Shown here: piece by piece, positions 1 to 14,300 of the stretch
Layout: every line of letters begins with the position of its first letter
Numbering within the stretch: the first letter of the stretch is position 1
Assembly (NCBI GenBank): GCA_963971285.1
Contig: OZ020255.1
Coordinates: 12,110,931-12,174,930, forward strand
Reading direction: 5' to 3'
Source: Astropecten irregularis
Taxonomy: Eukaryota > Echinodermata > Asteroidea > Paxillosida > Astropectinidae
Length of the DNA stretch: 64,000 nt
Program-made: the position numbers and the translations under genes
Notes under the pieces: generated by a model
Seen by the model: only the letters and a program-made list of their open reading frames with translations
Database searches by the model: none
Told to the model about the DNA's origin: nothing

Positions 1-875
1 TGCGTGCTGCCATATTATAATACACAAACAGTGTAGCACGTCATAACGTGATTTATAAAACATGGCAGATTTCGCTAAGCAGGGCGACTTCAGGTTCAAA
101 AATTCAGATATATGATCTACACTGAAAATAAAAAGACACGTGTAATTTTGTTTTTCCTGAATTTTCCCCAGAAATGAGCAGGCAGTTTTCAAAGATCGGG
201 TTCAAAATATAGGAATAGACGGCGTGCTGCCATATTATAATACACAAACAGTGTAGCACGTCATAACGTGATTTATAAAACATGGCAGATTTCGCTAAGC
301 AGGGCGACTTCAGGTTCAAAAATTCAGATATATGATCTACACTGAAAATAAAAAGACACGTGTAATTTTGTTTTTCCTGAATTTTCCCCAGAATTGAGCA
401 GGCAGTTTTCAAAGATCGGGTTCAAAATACAGGATAAGACTGCGTGCTGCCATATTATAATACACAAACAGTGTAGCACGTCATAACGTGATTTATAAAA
501 CATGGCAGATTTCGCTAAGCAGGGCGACTTCAGGTTCAAAAATTCAGATATATGATCTACACTGAAAATAAAAAGACACGTGTAATTTTGTTTTTCCTGA
601 ATTTTTCCCAGAAATGAGCAGGCAGTTTAAAAAGATCGGGTTCAAAATACAGGATTAGACTGCGTGCTGCCATATTATAATACACAAACAGTGTAGCACG
701 TCATAACGTGATTTAAAAAAACATGGCAGATTTCGCTAAGCAGGGCGACTTCAGGTTCAAAAATTCAGATATATGATCTACACTGAAAATAAAAAGACAC
801 GTGTAATTTTGTTTTTCCTGAATTTTCCCCAGAAATGAGCAGGCAGTTTTCAAAGATCGGGTTCAAAATACAGGA

Positions 876-3800
876 TTAGACTGCGTGCTGCCATTTTATA
901 ATACACAAACAGTGTAGCACGTCATAACGTGATTTATAAAACATGGCAGATTTCGCTAAGCAGGGCGACTTCAGGTTGAAAAATTCAGATATATGATCTA
1001 CACTGAAAATAAAAAGACACGTGTAATTTAGTTTTTCCTGAATTTTCCCCAAAAATGAGCAGGCAGTTTTCAAAGATCGGGTTCAAAATACAGGATAAGA
1101 CTGCGTGCTGCCATATTATAATACACAAACAGTGTAGCACGTCATAACGTGATTTATAAAACATGGCAGATTTCGCTAAGCAGGGCGACTTCAGGTTCAA
1201 AAATTCAGATATATGATCTACACTGAAAATAAAAAGACACGTGTAATTTTGTTTTTCCTGAATTTTCCCCCGAAATTAGCAGGCAGTTTTCAAAGATCGG
1301 GTTCAAAATACAGGATTAGACTGCGTGCTGCCATATTATAATACACAAACAGTGTAGCACGTCATAACGTGATTTATAAAACATGGCAGATTTCGCTAAG
1401 CAGGGCGACTTCAGGTTCAAAAATTCCGATATATGATCTACACTGAAAATAAAAAGACACGTGTAATTTTGTTTTTCCTGAATTTTCCCCAGAAATTAGC
1501 AGGCAGTTTTCAAAGATCGGGTTCAAAATATAGGATAAGACTGCGTGCTGCCATATTATAATACACAAACAGTGTAGCACGTCATAACGTGATTTATAAA
1601 ACATGGCAGATTTCGCTAAGCAGGGCGACTTCAGGTTCAAAAATTCCGATATATGATCTACACTGAAAATAAAAAGACACGTGTAATTTTGTTTTTCCTG
1701 AATTTTCCCCAGAAATGAGCAGGCAGTTTTCAAAGATCGGGTTCAAAATATAGGATTAGACTGCGTGCATCCATATTATAATACACAAACAGTGTAGCAC
1801 GTCATAACGTGATTTATAAAACATGGCAGATTTCGCTAAGCAGGGCGACTTCAGGTTCAAAAATTCAGATATATGATCTACACTGAAAATAAAAAGACAC
1901 GTGTACTTTTGTTTTTCCTGAATTTTCCCCAGAAATGAGCAGGCAGTTTTCAAAGATCGGGTTTAAAATATAGGAATAGACTGCGTGCTGCCATATTATA
2001 ATACACAAACAGTGTAGCACGTCATAACGTGATTTATAAAACATGGTAGATTTCGCTAAGCAGGGCGACTTCAGGTTCAAAAATTCAGATATATGATCTA
2101 CACTGAAAATAAAAAGACACGTGTAATTTTGTTTTTCCTGAATTTTCCCCAGAATTGAGCAGGCAGTTTTCAAAGATCGGGTTCAAAATACAGGATTAGA
2201 CTGCGTGCTGCCATATTATAATACACAAACAGTGTAGCACGTCATAACGTGATTTATAAAACATGGCATATTTCGCTAAGCAGGGCGACTTCAGGTTCAA
2301 AAATTCCGATATATGATCTACACTGAAAATAAAAAGACACGTGTAATTTTGTTTTTCCTGAATTTTCCCCAGAAATGAGCAGGCAGTTTTCAAAGATCGG
2401 GTTCAAAATATAGGAATAGACTGCGTGCTGCCATAGTATAATACACAAACAGTGTAGCACGTCATAACGTGATTTATAAAACATGGCAGATTTCGCTAAG
2501 CAGGGCGACTTCAGGTTCAAAAATTCAGATATATGATCTACACTGAAAATAAAAAGACACGTGTAATTTTGTTTTTCCTGAATTTTCCCCAGAATTGAGC
2601 AGGCAGTTTTCAAAGATCGGGTTCAAAATACAGGATTAGACTGCGTGCTGCCATATTATAATACACAAACAGTGTAGCACGTCATAACGTGATTTATAAA
2701 ACATGGCAGATTTCGCTAAGCAGGGCGACTTCAGGTTCAAAAATTCAGATATATGATCTACACTGAAAATAAAAAGACACGTGTAATTTAGTTTTTCCTG
2801 AATTTTCCCCAAAAATGAGCAGGCAGTTTTCAAAGATCGGGTTCAAAATACAGGATAAGACTGCGTGCTGCCATATTATAATACACAAACAGTGTAGCAC
2901 GTCATAACGTGATTTATAAAACATGGCAGATTTCGCTAAGCAGGGCGACTTCAGGTTCAAAAATTCAGATATATGATCTACACTGAAAATAAAAAGACAC
3001 GTGTAATTTTGTTTTTCCTGAATTTTCCCCCGAAATTAGCAGGCAGTTTTCAAAGATCGGGTTCAAAATACAGGATTAGACTGCGTGCTGCCATATTATA
3101 ATACACAAACAGTGTAGCACGTCATAACGTGATTTATAAAACATGGCAGATTTCGCTAAGCAGGGCGACTTCAGGTTCAAAAATTCCGATATATGATCTA
3201 CACTGAAAATAAAAAGACACGTGTAATTTTGTTTTTCCTGAATTTTCCCCAGAAATTAGCAGGCAGTTTTCAAAGATCGGGTTCAAAATATAGGATAAGA
3301 CTGCGTGCTGCCATATTATAATACACAAACAGTGTAGCACGTCATAACGTGATTTATAAAACATGGCAGATTTCGCTAAGCAGGGCGACTTCAGGTTCAA
3401 AAATTCCGATATATGATCTACACTGAAAATAAAAAGACACGTGTAATTTTGTTTTTCCTGAATTTTCCCCAGAAATGAGCAGGCAGTTTTCAAAGATCGG
3501 GTTCAAAATATAGGATTAGACTGCGTGCATCCATATTATAATACACAAACAGTGTAGCACGTCATAACGTGATTTATAAAACATGGCAGATTTCGCTAAG
3601 CAGGGCGACTTCAGGTTCAAAAATTCAGATATATGATCTACACTGAAAATAAAAAGACACGTGTACTTTTGTTTTTCCTGAATTTTCCCCAGAAATGAGC
3701 AGGCAGTTTTCAAAGATCGGGTTTAAAATATAGGAATAGACTGCGTGCTGCCATATTATAATACACAAACAGTGTAGCACGTCATAACGTGATTTATAAA

Positions 3801-4395
3801 ACATGGTAGATTTCGCTAAGCAGGGCGACTTCAGGTTCAAAAATTCAGATATATGATCTACACTGAAAATAAAAAGACACGTGTAATTTTGTTTTTCCTG
3901 AATTTTCCCCAGAATTGAGCAGGCAGTTTTCAAAGATCGGGTTCAAAATACAGGATTAGACTGCGTGCTGCCATATTATAATACACAAACAGTGTAGCAC
4001 GTCATAACGTGATTTATAAAACATGGCATATTTCGCTAAGCAGGGCGACTTCAGGTTCAAAAATTCCGATATATGATCTACACTGAAAATAAAAAGACAC
4101 GTGTAATTTTGTTTTTCCTGAATTTTCCCCAGAAATGAGCAGGCAGTTTTCAAAGATCGGGTTCAAAATATAGGAATAGACTGCGTGCTGCCATAGTATA
4201 ATACACAAACAGTGTAGCACGTCATAACGTGATTTATAAAACATGGCAGATTTCGCTAAGCAGGGCGACTTCAGGTTCAAAAATTCAGATATATGATCTA
4301 CACTGAAAATAAAAAGACACGTGTAATTTTGTTTTTCCTGAATTTTCCCCAGAATTGAGCAGGCAGTTTTCAAAGATCGGGTTCAAAATACAGGA
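876..4395. repeat. Higher-order repeat, 1,760-bp unit, two copies
   Basis: Eight consecutive monomers at 876-2635 are repeated at 2636-4395. Private variants recur at the same offset: gtgtaatttagttt near 1025 and 2785, cccccgaaattagc near 1268 and 3028, gtgcatccat near 1767 and 3527, acatggtaga at 2041 and 3801, and ccatagtata near 2432 and 4192. I see only a couple of mismatches between copies, at the start of the first copy. This indicates a recent block duplication. Confidence 0.93.
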
Positions 4396-6749
4396 TTAGA
4401 CTGCGTGCTGCCATATTATAATACACAAACAGTGTAGCACGTCATAACGTGATTTATAAAACATGGCAGATTTCGCTAAGCAGGGCGACTTCAGGTTCAA
4501 AAATTCAGATATATGATCTACACTGAAAATAAAAAGACACGTGTACTTTTGTTTTTCCTGAATTTTCCCCAGAAATGAGCAGGCAGTTTAAAAAGATCGG
4601 GTTCAAAATACAGGATTAGACTGCGTGCTGCCATATTATAATAGACAAACAGTGTAGCACGTCATAACGTGATTTATAAAACATGGCAGATTTCGCTAAG
4701 CAGGGCGACTTCAGGTTCAAAAATTCAGATATATGATCTACACTGAAAATAAAAAGACACGTGTAATTTTGTTTTTCCTGAATTTTCCCCAGAAATGAGC
4801 AGGCAGTTTTCAAAGATCGGGTTCAGAATACAGGATTAGACTGCGTGCTGCCATATTATAATACACAAACAGTGTAGCACGTCATAACGTGATTTATAAA
4901 ACATGGCAGATTTCGCTAAGCAGGGCGACTTCAGGTTCAAAGATTCAGATATATGATCTACACTGAAAATAAAAAGACACGTGTAATTTTGTTTTTCCTG
5001 AATTTTCCCCAGAAATGAGCAGGCAGTTTTCAAAGATCAGGTTCAAAATATAGGATTAGACTGCGTGCTGCCATATTATAATACACATACTGTGTAGAAC
5101 GTGATAACGTGATTTATAAAACATGGCAGATTTCGCTAAGCAGGGCGACTTCAGGTTCAAAGATTCAGATATATGATCTACACTGAAAATAAAAAGACAC
5201 GTGTAATTTTGTTTTTCCTGAATTTTCCCCAGAAATGAGCAGGCAGTTTTCAAAGATCGGGTACAAAATATAGGATTAGACTGCGTGCTGCCATATTATA
5301 ATACACATACAGTGTAGCACGTCATAACGTGATTTATAAAACATGGCAGATTTCGCTAAGCAGGGTGACTTCAGGTTCAAAAATTGAGATATATGATCTA
5401 CATTGAAAATAAAAGGACATGTGTAATTTTGTTTTTCCTGAATTTTCCCCAGAAATGAGCAGGCAGTTTTCAAAGATCGGGTTCAAAATATAGGATTAGA
5501 CTGTGTGCTGCCATATTATAATACACAAACAGTGTAGCACGTCATAACGTGATTTATAAAACATGGCAGATTTCGCTAAGCAGCGCGACTTCAGGTTCAA
5601 AAATTCAGATATATGATCTACACTGAAAATAAAAAGACACGTGTAATTTTGTTTTTCCTGAATTTTCCCGAGAAATGAGCAGGCAGTTTTCAACGATCGG
5701 GTTCAAAATATAGGATTAGACTGCGTGCTGCCATATTATAATACACATACAGTGTAGCACGTCATAACGTGATTCATAAAACATTGCAGATTTCGCTAAG
5801 CAGGGCGACTTCAGGTTCAAAAATTCAGATATATGATCTACATTGAAAATAAAAGGACACGTGTAATTTTGTTTTTCCTGAATTTTCCCCAGAAATGAGC
5901 AGGGTCGGGTTCAAAATATAGGATTAGACTGTGTGCTGCCATATTATAATACACAAACAGTGTAGCACGTCATAACGTGATTTATAAAACATGGCAGATT
6001 TCGCTAAGCAGGGCGACTTCAGGTTCAAAAGTTCATATATATGCTCTACACTGAAAATAAAAAGACACGTGTAATTTTGTTTTTCTTGACTTTTCCCCAG
6101 AAATGAGCAGGCAGTTTTCAAAGATCGGGTTCAAAATATAGGAATAGACTGCGTGCTGCCATATTATAATACACAAACAGTGTAGCACGTCATAACGTGA
6201 TTTATAAAACATGGCAGATTTCGCTAAGCAGGGCGACTTCAGGTTCAAAAATTCAGATATATGATCTACACTGAAAATAAAAAGACACGTGTAATTTTGT
6301 TTTTCCTGAATTTTCCCCAGAAATGAGCAGGGTCGGGTTCAAAATATAGGATTAGACTGTGTGCTGCCATATTATAATACACAAACAGTGTAGCACGTCA
6401 TAACGTGATTTATAAAACATGGCAGATTTCGCTAAGCAGGGCGACTTCAGGTTAAAAAGTTCAGATATATGATCTACACCGAAAATAAAAAGACACGTGT
6501 AATTTTGTTTTTCTTGACTTTTCCCCAGAAATGAGCAGGCAGTTTTCAAAGATCGGGTTCAAAATATAGGAATAGACTGCGTGCTGCCATATTATAATAC
6601 ACATACAGTGTAGCACGTCATAACGTGATTTATAAAACATGGCAGATTTCGCTAAGCAGGGCGACTTCAGGTTCAAAAATTCAGATATATGATCTACACT
6701 GAAAATAAAAAGACACGTGTAATTTTGTTTTTCCTGAATTTTCCCCAGA

Positions 6750-8770
6750 AATGAGCAGACAGTTTTCAAAGATCGGGTTCAAAATATAGGATTGGACTGC
6801 GTGCTGCCATATTATAATACACAAACAGTGTAGCACGTCATAACGTGATTTATAAAACATGGCAGATTTCGCTAAGCAGGGCGACTTGAGGTTCAAAAAT
6901 TCAGATATATGATCTACACTGAAAATAAAAAGACACGTGTAATTTTGTTTTTCCTGAATTTTCCCCAGAAATGAGCAGGCAGTTTTCAAAGATCGGGTTC
7001 AAAATACAGGATAAGACTGCGTGCTGCCATATTTTAATACACAAACAGTGTAGCACGTCATAACGTGATTTATAAAACATGGCAGATTTCGCTAAGCAGG
7101 GCGACTTCAGGTTCAAAAATTCAGATATATGATCTACACTGAAAATAAAAAGACACGTGTTATTTTGTTTTTCCTGAATTTTCCCCCGAAATTAGCAGGC
7201 AGTTTTCAAAGATCGGGTTCAAAATACAGGATTAGACTGCGTGCTGCCATATTATAATACACAAACAGTGTAGCACGTCATAACGTGATTTATAAAACAT
7301 GGCAGATTTCGCTAAGCAGGGCGACTTCAGGTTCAAAAATTCAGATATATGATCTACACTGAAAATAAAAAGACACGTGTAATTTTGTTTTTCCTGAATT
7401 TTCCCCAGAAATTAGCAGGCAGTTTTCAAAGATCGGGTTCAAAATATAGGATAAGACTGCGTGCTGCCATATTATAATACACAAACAGTGTAGCACGTCA
7501 TAACGTGATTTATAAAACATGGCAGATTTCGCTAAGCAGGGCGACTTCAGGTTCAAAAATTCAGATATATGATCTACACTGAAAATAAAAAGACACGTGT
7601 AATTTTGTTTTTCCTGAATTTTCCCCAGAAATGAGCAGGCAGTTTTCAAAGATCGGGTTCAAAATATAGGATTAGACTGCGTGCATCCATATTATAATAC
7701 ACAAACAGTGTAGCACGTCATAACGTGATTTATAAAACATGGCAGATTTCGCTAAGCAGGGCGACTTCAGGTTCAAAAATTCAGATATATGATCTACACT
7801 GAAAATAAAAAGACACGTGTAATTTTGTTTTTCTTGACTTTTCCCCAGAAATGAGCAGACAGTTTTCAAAGATCGGGTTCAAAATATAGGATTGGACTGC
7901 GTGCTGCCATATTATAATACACAAACAGTGTAGCACGTCATAACGTGATTTATAAAACATGGCAGATTTCGCTAAGCAGGGCGACTTGAGGTTCAAAAAT
8001 TCAGATATATGATCTACACTGAAAATAAAAAGACACGTGTAATTTTGTTTTTCCTGAATTTTCCCCAGAAATGAGCAGGCAGTTTTCAAAGATCGGGTTC
8101 AAAATACAGGATAAGACTGCGTGCTGCCATATTTTAATACACAAACAGTGTAGCACGTCATAACGTGATTTATAAAACATGGCAGATTTCGCTAAGCAGG
8201 GCGACTTCAGGTTCAAAAATTCAGATATATGATCTACACTGAAAATAAAAAGACACGTGTTATTTTGTTTTTCCTGAATTTTCCCCCGAAATTAGCAGGC
8301 AGTTTTCAAAGATCGGGTTCAAAATACAGGATTAGACTGCGTGCTGCCATATTATAATACACAAACAGTGTAGCACGTCATAACGTGATTTATAAAACAT
8401 GGCAGATTTCGCTAAGCAGGGCGACTTCAGGTTCAAAAATTCAGATATATGATCTACACTGAAAATAAAAAGACACGTGTAATTTTGTTTTTCCTGAATT
8501 TTCCCCAGAAATTAGCAGGCAGTTTTCAAAGATCGGGTTCAAAATATAGGATAAGACTGCGTGCTGCCATATTATAATACACAAACAGTGTAGCACGTCA
8601 TAACGTGATTTATAAAACATGGCAGATTTCGCTAAGCAGGGCGACTTCAGGTTCAAAAATTCAGATATATGATCTACACTGAAAATAAAAAGACACGTGT
8701 AATTTTGTTTTTCCTGAATTTTCCCCAGAAATGAGCAGGCAGTTTTCAAAGATCGGGTTCAAAATATAGG
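6750..8770. repeat. Higher-order repeat, 1,100-bp period (five monomers)
   Basis: Marker variants recur 1,100 bp apart: gattggact near 6791 and 7891, cgacttgagg near 6882 and 7982, ccatattttaata near 7027 and 8127, gtgttattttg near 7158 and 8258, and cccccgaaattagc near 7184 and 8284. The copies separate near 7670/8770, where one reads gtgcatccat and the other gtgctgccat. Edges are approximate. Confidence 0.85.
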
Positions 8771-9619
8771 AATAGACTGCGTGCTGCCATATTATAATAC
8801 ACAAACAGTGTAGCACGTCATAACGTGATTTATAAAACATGGCAGATATCGCTAAGCAGGGCGACTTCAGGTTCAAAAATTCAGATATATGATCTACACT
8901 GAAAATAAAAAGACACGTGTAATTTTGTTTTCCCCAGAATTGAGCAGGCAGTTTTCAAAGATCGGGTTCAAAATACAGGATTAGACTGCGTGCTGCCATA
9001 TTATAATACACAAACAGTGTAGCACGTCATAACGTGATTTATAAAACATGGCAGATTTCGCTAAGCAGGGCGACTTCAGGTTCAAAAATTCCGATATATG
9101 ATCTACACTGAAAATAAAAAGACACGTGTAATTTTGTTTTTCCTGAATTTTCCCCAGAAATGAGCAGGCAGTTTTCAAAGATCGGGTTCAAAATATAGGA
9201 ATAGACTGCGTGCTGCCATATTATAATACACAAACAGTGTAGCACGTCATAACGTGATTTATAAAACATGGCAGATTTCGCTAAGCAGGGCGACTTCAGG
9301 TTCAAAAATTCAGATATATGATCTACACTGAAAATAAAAAGACACGTGTAATTTTGTTTTTCCTGAATTTTCCCCAGAATTGAGCAGGCAGTTTTCAAAG
9401 ATCGGGTTCAAAATACAGGATTAGACTGCGTGCTGCCATATTATAATACACAAACAGTGTAGCACGTCATAACGTGATTTATAAAACATGGCAGATTTCG
9501 CTAAGCAGGGCGACTTGAGGTTCAAAAATTCAGATATATGATCTACACTGAAAATAAAAAGACACGTGTAATTTTGTTTTTCCTGAATTTTCCCCAGAAA
9601 TGAGCAGACAGTTTTCAAA

Positions 9620-11365
9620 GATCGGGTTCAAAATATAGGATTGGACTGCGTGCTGCCATATTATAATACACAAACAGTGTAGCACGTCATAACGTGATTT
9701 ATAAAACATGGCAGATTTCGCTAAGCAGGGCGACTTGAGGTTCAAAAATTCAGATATATGATCTACACTGAAAATAAAAAGACACGTGTAATTTTGTTTT
9801 TCCTGAATTTTCCCCAGAAATGAGCAGGCAGTTTTCAAAGATCGGGTTCAAAATACAGGATAAGACTGCGTGCTGCCATATTTTAATACACAAACAGTGT
9901 AGCACGTCATGACGTGATTTATAAAACATGGCAGATTTCGCTAAGCAGGGCGACTTCAGGTTCAAAAATTCAGATATATGATCTACACTGAAAATAAAAA
10001 GACACGTGTAATTTTGTTTTTCCTGAATTTTCCCCCGAAATTAGCAGGCAGTTTTCAAAGATCGGGTTCAAAATACAGGATTAGACTGCGTGCTGCCATA
10101 TTATAATACACAAACAGTGTAGCACGTCGTAACGTGATTTATAAAACATGGCAGATTTCGCTAAGCAGGGCGACTTCAGGTTCAAAAATTCAGATATATG
10201 ATCTACACTGAAAATAAAAAGACACGTGTAATTTTGTTTTTCCTGAATTTTCCCCAGAAATTAGCAGGCAGTTTTCAAAGATCGGGTTCAAAATATAGGA
10301 TAAGACTGCGTGCTGCCATATTATAATACACAAACAGTGTAGCACGTCATAACGTGATTTATAAAACATGGCAGATTTCGCTAAGCAGGGCGACTTCAGG
10401 TTCAAAAATTCCGATATATGATCTACACTGAAAATAAAAAGACACGTGTAATTTTGTTTTTCCTGAATTTTCCCCAGAAATGAGCAGACAGTTTTCAAAG
10501 ATCGGGTTCAAAATATAGGATTGGACTGCGTGCTGCAATATTATAATACACAAACAGTGTAGCACGTCATAACGTGATTTATAAAACATGGCAGATTTCG
10601 CTAAGCAGGGCGACTTGAGGTTCAAAAATTCAGATATATGATCTACACTGAAAATAAAAAGACACGTGTAATTTTGTTTTTCCTGAATTTTCCCCAGAAA
10701 TGAGCAGGCAGTTTTCAAAGATCGGGTTCAAAATACAGGATAAGACTGCGTGCTGCCATATTTTAATACACAAACAGTGTAGCACGTCATAACGTGATTT
10801 ATAAAACATGGCAGATTTCGCTAAGCAGGGCGACTTCAGGTTCAAAAATTCAGATATATGATCTACACTGAAAATAAAAAGACACGTGTAATTTTGTTTT
10901 TCCTGAATTTTCCCCCGAAATTAGCAGGCAGTTTTCAAAGATCGGGTTCAAAATACAGGATTAGACTGCGTGCTGCCATATTATAATACACAAACAGTGT
11001 AGCACGTCATAACGTGATTTATAAAACATGGCAGATTTCGCTAAGCAGGGCGACTTCAGGTTCAAAAATTCAGATATATGATCTACACTGAAAATAAAAA
11101 GACACGTGTAATTTTGTTTTTCCTGAATTTTCCCCAGAAATTAGCAGGCAGTTTTCAAAGATCGGGTTCAAAATATAGGATAAGACTGCGTGCTGCCATA
11201 TTATAATACACAAACAGTGTAGCACGTCATAACGTGATTTATAAAACATGGCAGATTTCGCTAAGCAGGGCGACTTCAGGTTCAAAAATTCCGATATATG
11301 ATCTACACTGAAAATAAAAAGACACGTGTAATTTTGTTTTTCCTGAATTTTCCCCAGAAATGAGC
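9620..11365. repeat. Higher-order repeat, 880-bp period (four monomers)
   Basis: The markers of the neighbouring 1,100-bp block (gattggact, cgacttgagg, ccatattttaata, cccccgaaattagc) recur here with an 880-bp period, for example cgacttgagg near 9731 and 10611. One monomer has been gained or lost between related blocks, as unequal exchange would produce. Single-base differences remain, such as cgtcatgacg at 9906 against cgtcataacg at 10786. Confidence 0.82.
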
Positions 11366-14300
11366 AGGCAGTTTTCAAAGATCGGGTTCAAAATATAGGA
11401 TTAGACTGCGTGCATCCATATTATAATACACAAACAGTGTAGCACGTCATAACGTGATTTATAAAACATGGCAGATTTCGCTAAGCAGGGCGACTTCAGG
11501 TTCAAAAATTCAGATATATGATCTACACTGAAAATAAAAAGACACGTGTAATTTTGTTTTTCCTGAATTTTCCCCAGAAATGAGCAGGCAGTTTTCAAAG
11601 ATCGGGTTCAAAATATAGGAATAGACTGCGTGCTGCCATATTATAATACACAAACAGTGTAGCACGTCATAACGTGATTTATAAAACATGGCAGATATCG
11701 CTAAGCAGGGCGACTTCAGGTTCAAAAATTCAGATATATGATCTACACTGAAAATAAAAAGACACGTGTAATTTTGTTTTCCCCAGAATTTTCCCCAGAA
11801 TTGAGCAGGCAGTTTTCAAAGATCGGGTTCAAAATACAGGATTAGACTGCGTGCTGCCATATTATAATACACAAACAGTGTAGCACGTCATAACGTGATT
11901 TATAAAACATGGCAGATTTCGCTAAGCAGGGCGACTTCAGGTTCAAAAATTCCGATATATGATCTACACTGAAAATAAAAAGACACGTGTAATTTTGTTT
12001 TTCCTGAATTTTCCCCAGAAATGAGCAGGCAGTTTTCAAAGATCGGGTTCAAAATATAGGAATAGACTGCGTGCTGCCATATTATAATACACAAACAGTG
12101 TAGCACGTCATAACGTGATTTATAAAACATGGCAGATTTCGCTAAGCAGGGCGACTTCAGGTTCAAAAATTCAGATATATGATCTACACTGAAAATAAAA
12201 AGACACGTGTAATTTTGTTTTTCCTGAATTTTCCCCAGAATTGAGCAGGCAGTTTTCAAAGATCGGGTTCAAAATACAGGATTAGACTGCGTGCTGCCAT
12301 ATTATAATACACAAACAGTGTAGCACGTCATAACGTGATTTATAAAACATGGCAGATTTCGCTAAGCAGGGCGACTTCAGGTTCAAAAATTCAGATATAT
12401 GATCTACACTGAAAATAAAAAGACACGTGTACTTTTGTTTTTCCTGAATTTTCCCCAGAAATGAGCAGGCAGTTTAAAAAGATCGGGTTCAAAATACAGG
12501 ATTAGACTGCGTGCTGCCATATTATAATACACAAACAGTGTAGCACGTCATAACGTGATTTATAAAACATGGCAGATTTCGCTAAGCAGGGCGACTTCAG
12601 GTTCAAAAATTCAGATATATGATCTACACTAAAAATAAAAAGACACGTGTAATTTTGTTTTTCCTGAATTTTCCCCAGAAATGAGCAGGCAGTTTTCAAA
12701 GATCGGGTTCAAAATACAGGATTAGACTGCGTGCTGCCATATTATAATACACAAACAGTGTAGCACGTCATAACGTGATTTATAAAACATGGCAGATTTC
12801 GCTAAGCAGGGCGACTTCAGGTTCAAAGATTCAGATATATGATCTACACTGAAAATAAAAAGACACGTGTAATTTTGTTTTTCCTGAATTTTCCCCAGAA
12901 ATGAGCAGGCAGTTTTCAAAGATCAGGTTCAAAATATAGGATTAGACTGCGTGCTGCCATATTATAATACACATACTGTGTAGAACGTGATAACGTGATT
13001 TATAAAATATTGCAGATTTCGCTACGCAGGGCGACTTCAGGTTCAAGAATTCAGATATATGATTTATACTGAATGTAAAAAGACACGTGTAATTTTGTTT
13101 TTCCTGAATTTTCCCCAGAAATGAGTAGGCAGTTTTCAAAGATCGGGTACAAAATATAGGATTAGACTGCGTGCTGCCATATTATAATACACATACAGTG
13201 TAGCACGTCATAACGTGATTTATAAAACATGGCAGATTTCGCTAAGCAGGGTGACTTCAGGTTCAAAAATTCAGATATATGATCTACATTGAAAATAAAA
13301 GGACATGTGTAATTTTGTTTTTCCTGAATTTTCCCCAGAAATGAGCAGGCAGTTTTCAAAGATCGGGTTCAAAATATAGGATTAGACTGCGTGCTGCCAT
13401 ATTATAATACACAAACAGTGTAGCACGTCATAACGTGATTTATAAAACATGGCAGATTTCGCTAAGCAGGGCGACTTCAGGTTCAAAAATTCAGATATAT
13501 GATCTACACTGAAAATAAAAAGACACGTGTAATTTTGTTTTTCCTGAATTTTCCCCAGAAATGAGCAGGCAGTTTTCAAAGATCGGGTTCAAAATATAGG
13601 AATAGACTGCGTGCTGCCATATTATAATACACAAACAGTGTAGCACGTCATAACGTGATTTATAAAACATGGCAGATTTCGCTAAGCAGGGCGACTTCAG
13701 GTTCAAAAATTCAGATATATGATCTACACTGAAAATAAAAAGACACGTGTAATTTTGTTTTTCCTGAATTTTCCCCAGAATTGAGCAGGCAGTTTTCAAA
13801 GATCGGGTTCAAAATACAGGATTAGACTGCGTGCTGCCATATTATAATACACAAACAGTGTAGCACGTCATAACGTGATTTATAAAACATGGCAGATTTC
13901 GCTAAGCAGGGCGACTTCAGGTTCAAAAATTCAGATATATGATCTACACTGAAAATAAAAAGACACGTGTACTTTTGTTTTTCCTGAATTTTCCCCAGAA
14001 ATGAGCAGGCAGTTTAAAAAGATCGGGTTCAAAATACAGGATTAGACTGTGTGCTGCCATATTATAATACACAAACAGTGTAGCACGTCATAACGTGATT
14101 TATAAAACATGGCAGATTTCGCTAAGCAGGGCGAGTTCAGGTTCAAAAATTCAGATATATGATCTACACTGAAAATAAAAAGACATGTGTAATTTTGTTT
14201 TTCCTGAATTTTCCCCAGAAATGAGCAGGCAGTTTTCAAAGATCGGGTTCAAAATACAGGATTAGACTGCGTGCTGCCATATTATAATACACAAACAGTG

